64,000 nt of DNA from Erwinia aphidicola. GTDB taxonomy: Bacteria; Pseudomonadota; Gammaproteobacteria; Enterobacterales; Enterobacteriaceae. The stretch spans positions 558,001-622,000 of the forward strand of contig NZ_JACXBP010000001.1 in NCBI RefSeq assembly GCF_014773485.1. The letters run 5' to 3'. Position numbers and translations under genes: made by a program. The notes beneath the pieces were generated by a model. The model was not told the DNA's origin, did not search any database, and saw only the letters and a list, made by a program, of their open reading frames with translations. Positions 31,118-40,949 of the stretch are shown piece by piece; the first letter of the stretch is position 1; every line of letters begins with the position of its first letter.

Positions 31118-32029
31118 ATGAGACAGGTTAAAATCGGGCTAGCGCTGGGGTCGGGTGCCGCAAAGGGATGGGCACATATCGGGGTGATAAACGCTCTTGA
31201 ACGCGCTGGCATCCGTATCGACGTCGTGGCCGGATGCTCCGTAGGTGCCCTGGTCGGGGCCGCATATGCCACGCAGCGACTGACGCTGATGGAGCGCTGG
31301 GTGCGCTCATTCAGCTACTGGCAGGTGATACGCCTGATGGATTTTTCATGGCAACGTGGTGGGCTGCTGCGCGGTGAGCGCGTGTTCAGCCACGTGCGTG
31401 AGCTGATCGGCAAAAATAATATCGAACAATGCGGTTTACCTTTCGGCGCTGTGGCGACTAACCTTAGTACCGGCCGTGAGCTGTGGCTGACGGAAGGCGA
31501 CCTGCATCAGGCCGTGCGCGCATCCTGCAGCATGCCCGGTTTACTGGCACCTGTGAGCTGGAACGGTTACTGGCTGGTGGATGGCGCGGTGGTCAACCCG
31601 GTGCCTATTTCCCTGACGCGTGCGCTCGGCGCTGATATTGTGATTGCCGTGGATTTGCAGCACGATGCGCACCTGATGCAGCAGGATTTGCTGTCAGTGA
31701 CGCCAGAATCCGGCGATGAGCATCCTCAACCGCAGCCTGACAGCTGGAGCGGCCGCCTGCGTCAGCGCATTAGCAACCTTAAGCTACGTAGAGTGAATCA
31801 CACACCCGGCGCCATGGAGATTATGTCTACCTCTATCCAGGTGCTGGAAAATCGGTTGAAGCGCAATCGTATGGCGGGTGACCCACCAGATGTGTTGTTA
31901 CAACCCTTCTGCCCACAAATTTCTACCCTGGACTTCCACCGGGCTGAAGAGGCCATTGAAGCGGGGAGACTGTCCGTTGAGAAAAAAATGGATGAATTGT
32001 TACCTCTGGTTCGCGACAGGCAACAATAG
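31118..32029 (+). CDS. rssA: Patatin-like phospholipase RssA
   Basis: A 303-residue patatin-like protein of unknown physiological substrate, partner gene of rssB. The oxyanion loop LALGSGAAKGWAHIG and the nucleophile elbow AGCSVGALVG (GxSxG) are at about residues 7 and 40. The catalytic aspartate lies in WLVDGAVVNPVP. The start was set at ATG with AGGGTGG before it, giving MRQVKIGLALG as in E. coli; the frame extends 10 residues further upstream. rssB follows after 93 bp. Confidence 0.95.
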   Translation: MRQVKIGLALGSGAAKGWAHIGVINALERAGIRIDVVAGCSVGALVGAAYATQRLTLMERWVRSFSYWQVIRLMDFSWQRGGLLRGERVFSHVRELIGKNNIEQCGLPFGAVATNLSTGRELWLTEGDLHQAVRASCSMPGLLAPVSWNGYWLVDGAVVNPVPISLTRALGADIVIAVDLQHDAHLMQQDLLSVTPESGDEHPQPQPDSWSGRLRQRISNLKLRRVNHTPGAMEIMSTSIQVLENRLKRNRMAGDPPDVLLQPFCPQISTLDFHRAEEAIEAGRLSVEKKMDELLPLVRDRQQ

Positions 32030-32122
32030 CGTGGTCAAAAAGCGACGACTTCAGCCAATTCTGAGAGGCGCAAAGAGCGTTTATAGACCACTATTGAGGT
32101 ATCTGTTATGCAGGGGGAAGCA

Positions 32123-33136
32123 ATGGAAAAACCATTAAGTGGAAAACATATTCTCATCGTTGAGGACGAAGTCGTTTTCCGTTCCCTGCTGGATAATTTC
32201 CTCACTGCGCTCGGTGCGGTGGTCACTTTGGCTGATGACGGCATACACGCACTTGAATCCCTGAGCCGTACTCTGCCGGATTTGATGATCTGCGACCTTG
32301 CCATGCCACGCATGGACGGTATCAAACTGGTGGAGCATCTGCGCAGCAAGGGAAACACATTGCCCATCCTGGTTATCTCTGCCACGGAAAATATGTCGGA
32401 TATCGCCCACGTGCTGCGTCTGGGCGTGCAGGATGTGCTGCTCAAGCCGGTTAAAGATCTCGCTCGCCTGCGTGAAGCGGTGTTCGAGTGCCTCTATCCC
32501 TCAATGTTTACGTCTAAAGTGGAAGAGGACGAACAGCTGTTTCAGGACTGGGACGCGCTGGTCAGTGACCCGCAGGCTGCCGCCAAGCTTCTCAAGCAGC
32601 TGCAACCGCCGGTGCAGCAGACAATCGCTAACTGTCGCATCAACTATCGCCAGCTGACGATGGCAGAGCAGCCGGGACTGGTGCTTGACGTGGCGGCATT
32701 ATCGGAACGCGATCTCGCTTTCTATTGTCTCGATGTCACCCGTGCCGGTGATAACGGCGTGCTGGCCGCACTACTGCTACGCGCTCTGTTCAATGGACTG
32801 CTGCAGGAGCAGCTTTCCGGTCAGGGCCAGCGCCTGCCCGAGCTGGGCGGCCTGTTAAAGCAGGTCAATTTACTGCTGCGCCAGGCCAACCTGAAAGGTC
32901 AATTTCCACTGTTGGTGGGCTACTACCATCAGGGTTTAAAGAATCTGATCCTCGTTTCTGCTGGTTTAAACGCCACTCTCAACATTCATACCCACCAGAT
33001 CCAGCTGAGCAATGGTGTCCCTCTTGGCACCATGGGCAGCACACATCTTAATCAAATCAGCCAGCGGTGTGATGCCTGGCAGTGTCAGGTTTGGGGCGCC
33101 GGAGGCCGACTGCGCCTGATGTTGTCTACGGATTAA
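32123..33136 (+). CDS. rssB: Response regulator RssB, RpoS recognition factor
   Basis: Adaptor that delivers the sigma factor RpoS to ClpXP for degradation, and is switched by phosphorylation. 337 residues, as in E. coli. The N-terminal receiver domain has the acidic pocket EDE (14-16), the phosphorylation site Asp58 in LMICDLAMPRMDG, and the LLKPVKD lysine. The C-terminal domain (about 140-337) is a PP2C-like output with DVTRAGDNGVLAALLLRALF. The start at MEKPLSG is chosen from the AGGGGGAAGC ribosome site; an upstream ATG adds five residues. Confidence 0.96.
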   Translation: MEKPLSGKHILIVEDEVVFRSLLDNFLTALGAVVTLADDGIHALESLSRTLPDLMICDLAMPRMDGIKLVEHLRSKGNTLPILVISATENMSDIAHVLRLGVQDVLLKPVKDLARLREAVFECLYPSMFTSKVEEDEQLFQDWDALVSDPQAAAKLLKQLQPPVQQTIANCRINYRQLTMAEQPGLVLDVAALSERDLAFYCLDVTRAGDNGVLAALLLRALFNGLLQEQLSGQGQRLPELGGLLKQVNLLLRQANLKGQFPLLVGYYHQGLKNLILVSAGLNATLNIHTHQIQLSNGVPLGTMGSTHLNQISQRCDAWQCQVWGAGGRLRLMLSTD

Positions 33137-33157
33137 CCGCTGCTTCACTATTTTCAT

Positions 33158-33180
33158 CTGGCCCTGGAAGACAGGGCCAG
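33158..33180 (+). terminator. Hairpin between rssB and galU
   Basis: Perfect 9-bp stem CTGGCCCTG with CAGGGCCAG and a 5-nt loop. Little T-run follows, so it may be a weak or factor-dependent terminator of rssAB. Confidence 0.55.
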
Positions 33181-33259
33181 AGATAAGCTTTACACTTGGG
33201 TAATAGTCTTAATTTGCACTGAAAAGGTTTATCCAGGATAAATCCGCGTGGGTTCAACT

Positions 33260-33267
33260 GGTATACT
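33260..33267 (+). promoter_or_regulatory. Putative extended -10 promoter of galU
   Basis: TGGTATACT-type box (TATACT at 33262-33267) about 63 bp before galU. A weak -35 lies upstream. Position and base match only. Confidence 0.45.
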
Positions 33268-33329
33268 CAACTCGTTTTTAACTCGACATATCAAGTAATA
33301 ACTTGAACGGCCTAAAGAGAGGTACTTAG

Positions 33330-34238
33330 ATGTCTGCCTATAAGTCCAAAGTAAAAAAAGCGGTTATCCCTGTTGCTGGTTTGGGAACGCGTATGCTGCC
33401 AGCCACCAAAGCTATTCCAAAAGAAATGCTGCCGCTGGTTGATAAGCCGTTAATTCAGTATGTCGTTAACGAGTGTATCGCTGCTGGGATCAACGAGATT
33501 GTGCTGGTTACGCACTCTTCTAAAAACTCGATTGAAAACCACTTCGATACCAGTTTCGAGCTGGAAGCGATGCTGGAAAAACGCGTTAAGCGCCAGCTGC
33601 TGGAAGAGATTCAGTCTATCTGCCCACCGCACGTCACCATCATGCAGGTTCGTCAGGGTCTGGCGAAAGGCCTGGGTCACGCGGTAATGTGCGCATGGCC
33701 AGTGATTGGCAATGAGCCAGTTGCGGTGATCCTGCCGGACGTTATTCTCGACGAATATGAGTCAGACCTGTCGAAAGATAACCTGGCTGAAATGATGAAG
33801 CGCTTCGACGAAACCGGTCACAGCCAGATCATGGTTGAGCCAGTCGCTGACGTGACCGCTTACGGCGTGGTTGACTGCCAGGGTGCAGAGCTGAAGCCTG
33901 GCGACAGCGCACCAATGGTGGGTGTGGTTGAGAAGCCAAAAGCGGACAAAGCGCCGTCCAACCTTGCGGTTGTTGGTCGCTACATTCTCTCTGCGGACAT
34001 CTGGCCACTGCTGGCGAAAACCCCTCCGGGCGCCGGTGATGAGATCCAGCTGACTGACTCCATCGCCATGCTGATGGAAAAAGAGACCGTAGAAGCTTAT
34101 CACCTGAAAGGTGTGAGCCATGACTGCGGCAACAAGCTGGGCTATATGCAGGCCTTCGTTGAATACGGTGTGCGTCACAACACGCTGGGCAGCGATTTCA
34201 AAGCGTGGCTGGAAAGCACCGTAGGCAATAAAAAGTAA
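33330..34238 (+). CDS. galU: UTP-glucose-1-phosphate uridylyltransferase GalU
   Basis: Makes UDP-glucose from glucose-1-phosphate and UTP. Product feeds LPS core, exopolysaccharide, trehalose and galactose metabolism. 302 residues. The nucleotide-binding start [24 protein letters not shown] and the metal site [10 protein letters not shown] are present, along with [16 protein letters not shown]. Codon use is highly biased, suggesting strong expression. Start ATG with AAGAGAGG. It is followed 26 bp later by ugd and 14 bp after that by the epimerase; in E. coli the next gene is hns. The three likely form an operon. Confidence 0.97.
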   Translation: MSAYKSKVKKAVIPVAGLGTRMLPATKAIPKEMLPLVDKPLIQYVVNECIAAGINEIVLVTHSSKNSIENHFDTSFELEAMLEKRVKRQLLEEIQSICPPHVTIMQVRQGLAKGLGHAVMCAWPVIGNEPVAVILPDVILDEYESDLSKDNLAEMMKRFDETGHSQIMVEPVADVTAYGVVDCQGAELKPGDSAPMVGVVEKPKADKAPSNLAVVGRYILSADIWPLLAKTPPGAGDEIQLTDSIAMLMEKETVEAYHLKGVSHDCGNKLGYMQAFVEYGVRHNTLGSDFKAWLESTVGNKK

Positions 34239-34264
34239 GTTTAATTTCTAACCGGGACAATTCA

Positions 34265-35605
34265 ATGAAAGTCACCGTATTTGGTATCGGCTATGTTGGT
34301 CTGGTTCAGGCTGCGGTTTTGGCCGAAGTCGGACATGACGTTCTTTGCATCGATGTCGACGAAAATAAAGTCGAGAATCTGAAGAAAGGGATCATTCCTA
34401 TTTTTGAACCGGGCTTGACGCCGCTGGTTATGCAGAACTATGAGGCCGGACGCCTGAAGTTCTCCACTGACGCAGCAGCTGGCGTTAACCACGGGGTTAT
34501 GCAGTTTATCGCGGTGGGTACACCGCCTGATGAAGACGGTTCAGCGGATCTGAAATATGTTACCGCCGTGGCGCGTACCATTGCTCAGCATATGCAAGAG
34601 CATAAAGTGGTGCTCGACAAGTCAACTGTGCCAGTGGGTACGGCTGACCGCGTGCGTCAGGTAATGGAAGAGACGTTGAAAGGGCGAGGCGTAGAGCTGA
34701 CCTTTGACGTGGTCTCCAACCCTGAGTTCCTGAAAGAAGGGGCAGCAGTCAGCGACTGTATGCGTCCTGAGCGTATTGTTATCGGTACGGATAACGACGA
34801 AGTGGTTGAACTGCTGCGCGAGCTGTATGAGCCGTTTAACCGCAATCACGATCGCATGATCCTGATGGATATTCGTAGTGCTGAATTAACCAAGTATGCG
34901 GCCAACTGCATGCTGGCGACCAAAATCAGCTTTATGAATGAAATCTCTAACCTGGCTGAACGCCTGGGTGCAGATGTCGAAAAAGTGCGTCAGGGCATTG
35001 GCTCCGATTCACGCATCGGCTACTCATTCATTTATCCTGGCTGTGGCTACGGCGGCTCCTGCTTCCCGAAAGATGTGCAGGCGCTCATCCGCACCGCAGA
35101 GCAGATCGGCTACAAGCCACGTCTGCTGCAGGCGGTTGAAGACGTCAACGATTCGCAGAAGACCAAGCTGCCAACGTTTATCAAGCGTCATTTCGGTGAG
35201 AATTTGCAGGGCAAAACCTTTGCGCTGTGGGGGCTGTCATTTAAGCCAAACACCGACGACATGCGTGAAGCTTCCAGCCGCGTGCTGATGGAGTCACTGT
35301 GGCAGGCGGGCGCAACCGTGCAGGCTTTCGACCCGGAAGCGATGGACGAAGCGCAGCGTATCTACGGTCACCGCAGCGATCTCAAGCTGATGGGAACCAA
35401 AGAAGCTGCCCTGCAGGGCGCAGATGGCCTGGTGATCTGTACCGAATGGCAGAACTTCCGCGCACCTGATTTTGACGTGATTAAAAATGCTCTAAAAGAA
35501 CCCGTGATTTTTGATGGTCGTAACCTGTATGATCCAGAAAGAATCAGCAAGCGCGGTTTTGTTTATTATGCAATCGGCCGCGGAGCATCTCTTCAAACTG
35601 CATAA
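34265..35605 (+). CDS. ugd: UDP-glucose 6-dehydrogenase (Ugd)
   Basis: NAD-dependent enzyme that oxidises UDP-glucose twice to UDP-glucuronate. The 446-residue protein is longer than E. coli Ugd (388) and resembles the longer family form found in many gamma-proteobacteria. The Rossmann motif is [17 protein letters not shown]. The catalytic cysteine is Cys266 in YGGSCFPKD, and [11 protein letters not shown] and [11 protein letters not shown] are also conserved. Directly downstream of galU, which makes its substrate, and upstream of the epimerase that uses its product. An E. coli-type ugd may exist elsewhere; cannot be told from this window. Confidence 0.95.
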   Translation: MKVTVFGIGYVGLVQAAVLAEVGHDVLCIDVDENKVENLKKGIIPIFEPGLTPLVMQNYEAGRLKFSTDAAAGVNHGVMQFIAVGTPPDEDGSADLKYVTAVARTIAQHMQEHKVVLDKSTVPVGTADRVRQVMEETLKGRGVELTFDVVSNPEFLKEGAAVSDCMRPERIVIGTDNDEVVELLRELYEPFNRNHDRMILMDIRSAELTKYAANCMLATKISFMNEISNLAERLGADVEKVRQGIGSDSRIGYSFIYPGCGYGGSCFPKDVQALIRTAEQIGYKPRLLQAVEDVNDSQKTKLPTFIKRHFGENLQGKTFALWGLSFKPNTDDMREASSRVLMESLWQAGATVQAFDPEAMDEAQRIYGHRSDLKLMGTKEAALQGADGLVICTEWQNFRAPDFDVIKNALKEPVIFDGRNLYDPERISKRGFVYYAIGRGASLQTA

Positions 35606-35619
35606 TAAATGAGGGTAGT

Positions 35620-36627
35620 ATGAAATATCTGGTTACCGGCGCAGCAGGCTTTATTGGCTTTCATGTCACCCAACGTCTGTTGGCTGCCGGTCACCAGGTT
35701 GTCGGTCTCGACAACCTGAATGACTATTACGATGTTAATCTTAAGACAGCCCGTCTTGACCTGATTAAAAACCACCCCGAATTCACCTTTGTGAAAGGCG
35801 ATCTCGCCGATCGTGAAGGCATTGCCGAACTGTTCCGCGCTCAGCGCTTCCAGCGTGTCATTCACCTCGCCGCGCAGGCGGGCGTACGTTATTCATTAGA
35901 GAACCCACTGGCTTATGCCGACGCCAATTTAATTGGCCATCTCAATATTCTGGAAGGGTGCCGCCATAACCAGGTTGAGCATCTGTTATATGCATCATCC
36001 AGCTCGGTGTATGGATTAAATCGCAAGATGCCGTTCTCAACCGACGACTCGGTTGACCACCCGGTATCGCTGTATGCCGCGACCAAAAAAGCCAATGAGC
36101 TGATGTCCCATACCTATTCACATTTATATGGTATTCCTACCACTGGCCTGCGCTTCTTCACCGTTTATGGTCCGTGGGGGCGTCCGGATATGGCGCTGTT
36201 TAAATTTACCCGTGCGATGATTGCCGGTGAAAAAATCGACGTCTATAACCACGGCCAGATGCGTCGTGATTTCACCTATATTGACGATATTGCCGAAGCT
36301 ATTCTGCGTTTACAGGATGTTATCCCACAGGCGGATATTAGCTGGACGGTTGAAAGCGGCAGCCCGGCAACCAGCTCTGCGCCTTACCGCGTATACAATA
36401 TCGGCAACAGCCAGCCCGTTACGCTGATGTCGTATATCGAAGCGCTGGAGAGTGCGCTGGGGCAGACTGCGCAGAAAAATATGCTGCCTATGCAGCCGGG
36501 TGACGTGATGGAAACCAGCGCCGATACCAGCGCATTATATAAGGTGATCGGCTTCAAGCCGCAGACGTCAGTCGAAGAGGGCGTGGCGCGCTTTGTGGCG
36601 TGGTATAAAGATTTCTACCGCGTATAA
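35620..36627 (+). CDS. UDP-glucuronate 4-epimerase type SDR
   Basis: A 335-residue extended short-chain dehydrogenase/reductase. The NAD-binding motif TGAAGFIGFHV is at residue 7, the catalytic serine/threonine region SSSVYGLN at about 128, and the YAATKKANE (YxxxK) pair at about 150. The sequence (LDNLNDYYDVNLKTARLDLI) is of the UDP-glucuronate 4-epimerase class, converting UDP-glucuronate to UDP-galacturonate. The closely spaced position behind ugd, sharing a terminator, supports that activity. Alternatives are other UDP-sugar 4-epimerases. Ribosome site GAGGG. Confidence 0.87.
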   Translation: MKYLVTGAAGFIGFHVTQRLLAAGHQVVGLDNLNDYYDVNLKTARLDLIKNHPEFTFVKGDLADREGIAELFRAQRFQRVIHLAAQAGVRYSLENPLAYADANLIGHLNILEGCRHNQVEHLLYASSSSVYGLNRKMPFSTDDSVDHPVSLYAATKKANELMSHTYSHLYGIPTTGLRFFTVYGPWGRPDMALFKFTRAMIAGEKIDVYNHGQMRRDFTYIDDIAEAILRLQDVIPQADISWTVESGSPATSSAPYRVYNIGNSQPVTLMSYIEALESALGQTAQKNMLPMQPGDVMETSADTSALYKVIGFKPQTSVEEGVARFVAWYKDFYRV

Positions 36628-36641
36628 GCCCACCAGCCGAA

Positions 36642-36676
36642 AGAAAAAGGAAGCCGTGATGGCTTCCTTTTTTTCT
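36642..36676 (+). terminator. Terminator of the galU-ugd-epimerase operon
   Basis: AAAGGAAGCC and GGCTTCCTTT form a 10-bp stem around GTGAT, followed by TTTTTTCTTT. Strong and bidirectional. Confidence 0.9.
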
Positions 36677-36694
36677 TTGCCTGGTGGCTGTAAC

Positions 36695-36721
36695 AAAATG
36701 GGACGAAACGCCCCATTAAAT
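36695..36721 (-). terminator. Terminator of hns
   Basis: Stem AATGGGGCG/CG-TCCCATT on the minus strand is followed by TTTTGTTACA. It lies about 30 bp beyond the hns stop. Confidence 0.7.
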
Positions 36722-36752
36722 TTAGGTCTAAAGAACCGGAGTTTGAGCGAAA

Positions 36753-37160
36753 TTACAGCAGAAAGTCTTCCAGCTTCTTGCCTTGCTCTTCAATGGCTTT
36801 TTTGATTACGGCAGGTGTACGACCCTGGCCGGTCCAGGTTTTGTTTTCGCCATTCTCATCGACATAAGAATATTTTGCCGGGCGCGCTGCACGCTTAGCT
36901 TTACCAGGGGCTTTAGCCGCAGCCAGAGTAGACAGTAATTCATTCGGGTCGATACCGTCTGCAATCAGCATATCGCGATACTGCTGCAGTTTACGGCTGC
37001 GTTCTTCAACTTCAGCCTGTGCCTGGCTCTCTTCTTCGCGGCGTTCATTAACCACCACTTCCAGTTTTTCCAGCATTTCTTCCAGCGTTTCCAGGCTACA
37101 TTCTCTCGCCTGAGCACGCAGCGTGCGGATATTGTTCAGGATTTTAAGTGCTTCGCTCAT
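36753..37160 (-). CDS. hns: Nucleoid protein H-NS
   Basis: Abundant AT-rich DNA-binding nucleoid protein that silences horizontally acquired genes. 135 residues. An N-terminal coiled-coil oligomerisation domain (1-64, [20 protein letters not shown]) is joined by an Ala/Lys linker (about 80-95) to a C-terminal domain with the core TWTGQGRTP (QGR at 112-114). The ATG is preceded by the region annotated as its promoter. A much longer frame (223 aa) starts upstream and is a spurious extension. Next to tdk, as in E. coli, but galU is now three genes away. Confidence 0.97.
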   Translation of the reverse strand: MSEALKILNNIRTLRAQARECSLETLEEMLEKLEVVVNERREEESQAQAEVEERSRKLQQYRDMLIADGIDPNELLSTLAAAKAPGKAKRAARPAKYSYVDENGENKTWTGQGRTPAVIKKAIEEQGKKLEDFLL

Positions 37161-37205
37161 TGTCCAATTCTCTAAATTATATTGATGGGTTACTAATGCT
37201 CGATA

Positions 37206-37234
37206 ATAATAGTGTCCGGCTATAAGAACTGCAA
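37206..37234 (-). promoter_or_regulatory. Candidate hns promoter
   Basis: -35 TTGCAG and -10 TATTAT spaced 17 bp on the minus strand, about 46 bp before the start. The rest of the 358-bp hns-tdk gap is AT-rich with no other gene. Confidence 0.55.
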
Positions 37235-37518
37235 TAGTTAATTTTGTAAGAAAAGTAGAAGTGCTAATAGTCAGGAATCTCTGACATGATAAAAGGCGAT
37301 AAAATATGATTCGCTGGCTAAATATCCTGCTGTGAAAAGAAGGGTGATGGTATGGAAACAGTGAATTCCATATCATCAGAAAATTGAAAAATCCTGTTAA
37401 GTTGTGCTGAAGCCACATGTTCAACCACTATTTCTTCGGGTTATTGCAGGCGTGAAGGCTCTCGCTGCGGCGGTTTATGGTACACTGCCGCCATCTTGGT
37501 GATTCGGAGTAGGGGCTG

Positions 37519-38136
37519 ATGGCTCAGCTATATTTCTATTATTCCGCGATGAATGCTGGAAAATCGACGGCTTTGTTGCAATCTTCTTATAATTATCGTG
37601 AGCGCGGCATGCGCACTCTGGTGTATACCGCAGAGATCGATAATCGCTTCGGCGCCGGTAAAGTGAGTTCGCGTATCGGCCTCTCTTCCCCAGCAAAATT
37701 GTATAATAAAGACACGTCGTTGTTTGCTGAGATAAGTGCTGAGCACCAGCGGGAAACCGTTCACTGCGTGCTGGTGGATGAAAGCCAGTTTCTGACGCGT
37801 GAACAGGTTAAAACATTATCCGAAGTGGTGGATGTTTTAGATATACCTGTACTTTGTTATGGCTTACGTACAGATTTTCGCGGCGAGTTATTTATCGGTA
37901 GCCAATACCTTTTAGCCTGGTCAGATAAACTGGTTGAATTAAAAACCATCTGCCACTGCGGCAGAAAAGCCAGCATGGTATTAAGGCTCGATCAGGACGG
38001 TAAGCCCTTTAAAGAAGGGGAGCAGGTGCAAATTGGCGGTAATGAGCGCTATGTATCCGTCTGCCGTAAGCATTACTACGAAGCGCTGGAGAGTGGTTCA
38101 CTGCACGCCATTTATGGCAGCAAGGGGCCGGAGTAA
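37519..38136 (+). CDS. tdk: Thymidine kinase Tdk
   Basis: Phosphorylates thymidine in the salvage pathway; type II, tetrameric. 205 residues. The P-loop [11 protein letters not shown], the Mg/base-binding [11 protein letters not shown], and the zinc ribbon CHCGRKAS...CRKHY are visible. Regulated in the family by dTTP feedback. Followed by adhE on the opposite strand with a shared bidirectional terminator. Confidence 0.97.
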   Translation: MAQLYFYYSAMNAGKSTALLQSSYNYRERGMRTLVYTAEIDNRFGAGKVSSRIGLSSPAKLYNKDTSLFAEISAEHQRETVHCVLVDESQFLTREQVKTLSEVVDVLDIPVLCYGLRTDFRGELFIGSQYLLAWSDKLVELKTICHCGRKASMVLRLDQDGKPFKEGEQVQIGGNERYVSVCRKHYYEALESGSLHAIYGSKGPE

Positions 38137-38220
38137 TATTGAACTGTCGCGGTGGTTAACGCAAAGAAATGTGCCGTCGATATTTCACAACTCTATAAGC
38201 GTTTCTTAATATTTCCTGAT

Positions 38221-38250
38221 AAAAAAACCCGCCAGTTGGCGGGTTTTTAT
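38221..38250. terminator. Bidirectional terminator tdk/adhE
   Basis: CCCGCCA-GT-TGGCGGG between A- and T-runs of 5 to 7 bases. Serves both convergent genes. Confidence 0.92.
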
Positions 38251-38264
38251 TCTTACGCTAGGGC

Positions 38265-40949
38265 TTAACGTTTCACTTTCTTTTCAACTTTCCTGGCTTC
38301 GACGGGCGCAGCGGCCACGGCTTCGGCAATGTTAGCGAAAGGTTCAACATAATCGCGGCCGTAGAAGCTATCCAGCATGATCTGTTTCAGTTCAGCAATC
38401 AGCGGGTAGCGTGGGTTAGCGCCGGTACACTGGTCATCGAAAGCATCATCAGCCAGCTTATCGACTTTGGCGAGGAAGTCCGCCTCCTGCACCCCTGCTT
38501 CGCGGATGGACTTAGGAATACCCAGCTCCGCTTTCATCCCGTCCAGCCAGCTCAGCAGCTTCTCAATTTTCTGTGCGGTGCGGTCGCCCGGTGCACTGAG
38601 GCGCAGGTGATCGGCGATTTCAGCGTAGCGGCGGCGCGCCTGCGGACGGTCATACTGGCTGAAGGCCGTCTGCTTGGTTGGGTTATCGTTAGCGTTGTAG
38701 CGAATCACGTTACAGATAAGCAGCGAGTTCGCCAGACCGTGTGGAATGTGGAACTCTGAACCCAGCTTATGCGCCATCGAGTGACAGACCCCAAGGAAGG
38801 CGTTAGCAAACGCGATACCGGCGATAGTCGCGGCATTGTGTACACGCTCACGCGCCACCGGGTTTTTCGCCCCTTCACGGTAGCTGGCCGGCAGGTTTTC
38901 CTGCAGCAGTTTCAGCGCCTGCAGGGCCTGACCGTCGGAGTATTCGTTAGCCAGCACCGAGACGTACGCTTCCAGCGCGTGGGTTACGGCATCCAGACCA
39001 CCAAAGGCGCACAGTGACTTCGGCATATCCATCACCAGGTTGGCATCCACAATCGCCATATCCGGGGTGAGGGCATAGTCAGCCAGTGGATATTTCTGAC
39101 CGGTGGCGTCGTCGGTTACGACCGCAAATGGCGTTACTTCTGAACCTGTACCTGAAGTGGTGGTGACGGCAATCATCTTCGCCTTCACGCCCATTTTCGG
39201 GAACTTATAGATACGTTTACGGATATCCATGAAGCGCAGTGCCAGCTCTTCGAAATGCGTTTCCGGATGTTCGTACATCACCCACATAATTTTCGCCGCA
39301 TCCATCGGCGAACCCCCGCCCAGGGCGATAATCACGTCCGGCTTGAAGGAGTGCATCTGTTCAGCACCTTTACGCACGATGCTCAGCGTTGGGTCAGCTT
39401 CCACCTCGAAGAAGACTTCAGTTTCCACCCCGCGCGCTTTCAGCACGTTGATGATCTGGTCAGCGTAGCCGTTGTTAAACAGGAAGCGGTCGGTGACGAT
39501 AAAGGCACGTTTGGCTCCGTCGGTGGCCACTTCATCAAGGGCAATGGGCAGTGAACCACGGCGGAAGTAGATAGACTTTGGAAGTTTATGCCACAACATA
39601 TTCTCAGCTCGCTTGGCCACGGTTTTCTTGTTAATCAGATGTTTTGGTCCGACGTTTTCAGAAATCGAGTTGCCACCCCACGAGCCGCAGCCCAGCGTTA
39701 GTGACGGTGCGAGTTTAAAGTTGTACAGGTCGCCGATACCCCCCTGAGAGGCCGGAGTGTTGATCAGGATGCGCGCTGTCTTCATTTTGTCGCCGAAGAA
39801 GTTAACGCGTTCACGCTGATTATCCTGGTCAGTGTACAGGCAAGAGGTATGACCGATACCGCCCATCGCCACCAGCTTCTCAGCTTTACCTACCGCATCA
39901 GCAAAATCTTTGGCGCGATACATCGCCAGAGTCGGTGACAGTTTTTCATGAGCAAAGGGTTCCGACTCATCGACCAGTTTCACTTCACCAATCAGGATTT
40001 TAGTGTTGCCCGGGACGCTGAGGCCGGCCATTTCAGCAATTTTCACCGCAGGCTGACCGACGATAGCGGCATTCAGCGCGCCATTCTTCAGAATGATATC
40101 CTGAACCGCTTTCAGCTCGCTGCCCTGCAGCATGTAGCCACCGTGGCTGGCAAAGCGCTCACGCACCGCCTCATAAGCGCTGTCGACCACAATAACTGAC
40201 TGCTCAGAAGCACAGATTACGCCGTTATCGAAGGTTTTCGACATCAGGATAGAAGCCACGGCACGTTTGATGTCCGCCGTTTCGTCAATCACTACCGGAG
40301 TATTACCTGCGCCCACGCCGATAGCCGGTTTGCCGGAGCTATAGGCGGCTTTCACCATACCCGGGCCGCCCGTGGCGAGGATAAGGTTAATATCAGGGTG
40401 GTGCATCAGCTGGTTAGACAGCTCAACGGAGGGGACATCGATCCAGCCGATAATGTCTTTTGGTGCCCCGGCCGCAATGGCGGCCTGCAGTACGATATCG
40501 GCCGCTTTGTTGGTGGCATCTTTCGCACGAGGATGCGGCGAGAAGATAATCCCGTTACGGGTTTTCAGGCTGATCAGCGCTTTAAAGATAGCGGTAGATG
40601 TTGGGTTGGTTGTCGGGACAATCCCGCAGATGATGCCGGTGGGTTCCGCGATAGTGATGGTGCCGAAAGTGTCATCGGTTTCAAGAATACCGCAGGTTTT
40701 TTCGTCTTTGTAGGCGTTGTAGATGTATTCAGAAGCAAAGTGGTTTTTGATCACTTTATCTTCGACGATACCCATGCCAGATTCGGCAACGGCCATTTTA
40801 GCCAGTGGGATACGGGCATCAGCAGCTGCTAATGCCGCAGCCCGGAAGATTTTGTCTACTTGTTCTTGAGTAAAGTTGGCGTATTCACGCTGGGCTGTTT
40901 TAACACGTTCAACAAGTGCGTTAAGTTCAGCGACATTAGTAACGGCCAT
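38265..40949 (-). CDS. adhE: Bifunctional aldehyde-alcohol dehydrogenase AdhE
   Basis: Fermentative enzyme reducing acetyl-CoA to acetaldehyde and then ethanol, forming long filaments (spirosomes). The 894-residue protein (E. coli 891) has an N-terminal aldehyde dehydrogenase domain (about 1-440, with the catalytic Cys in NGVICASEQS). The C-terminal iron alcohol dehydrogenase domain (450-870) has GGGSPMDAAK and HSMAHKLGSEFHIPHG with metal-binding histidines. The alanine-rich C-terminal tail is a bit longer than usual. Start ATG with AGGAGAG. Expressed mainly anaerobically in relatives; upstream there is an FNR-like palindrome. Confidence 0.97.
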   Translation of the reverse strand: MAVTNVAELNALVERVKTAQREYANFTQEQVDKIFRAAALAAADARIPLAKMAVAESGMGIVEDKVIKNHFASEYIYNAYKDEKTCGILETDDTFGTITIAEPTGIICGIVPTTNPTSTAIFKALISLKTRNGIIFSPHPRAKDATNKAADIVLQAAIAAGAPKDIIGWIDVPSVELSNQLMHHPDINLILATGGPGMVKAAYSSGKPAIGVGAGNTPVVIDETADIKRAVASILMSKTFDNGVICASEQSVIVVDSAYEAVRERFASHGGYMLQGSELKAVQDIILKNGALNAAIVGQPAVKIAEMAGLSVPGNTKILIGEVKLVDESEPFAHEKLSPTLAMYRAKDFADAVGKAEKLVAMGGIGHTSCLYTDQDNQRERVNFFGDKMKTARILINTPASQGGIGDLYNFKLAPSLTLGCGSWGGNSISENVGPKHLINKKTVAKRAENMLWHKLPKSIYFRRGSLPIALDEVATDGAKRAFIVTDRFLFNNGYADQIINVLKARGVETEVFFEVEADPTLSIVRKGAEQMHSFKPDVIIALGGGSPMDAAKIMWVMYEHPETHFEELALRFMDIRKRIYKFPKMGVKAKMIAVTTTSGTGSEVTPFAVVTDDATGQKYPLADYALTPDMAIVDANLVMDMPKSLCAFGGLDAVTHALEAYVSVLANEYSDGQALQALKLLQENLPASYREGAKNPVARERVHNAATIAGIAFANAFLGVCHSMAHKLGSEFHIPHGLANSLLICNVIRYNANDNPTKQTAFSQYDRPQARRRYAEIADHLRLSAPGDRTAQKIEKLLSWLDGMKAELGIPKSIREAGVQEADFLAKVDKLADDAFDDQCTGANPRYPLIAELKQIMLDSFYGRDYVEPFANIAEAVAAAPVEARKVEKKVKR

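Noticed and set aside
36753-37424. 223-residue version of H-NS
   Set aside because: The 88 extra N-terminal residues cover the AT-rich promoter region and are not H-NS like; the 135-residue form matches the family.
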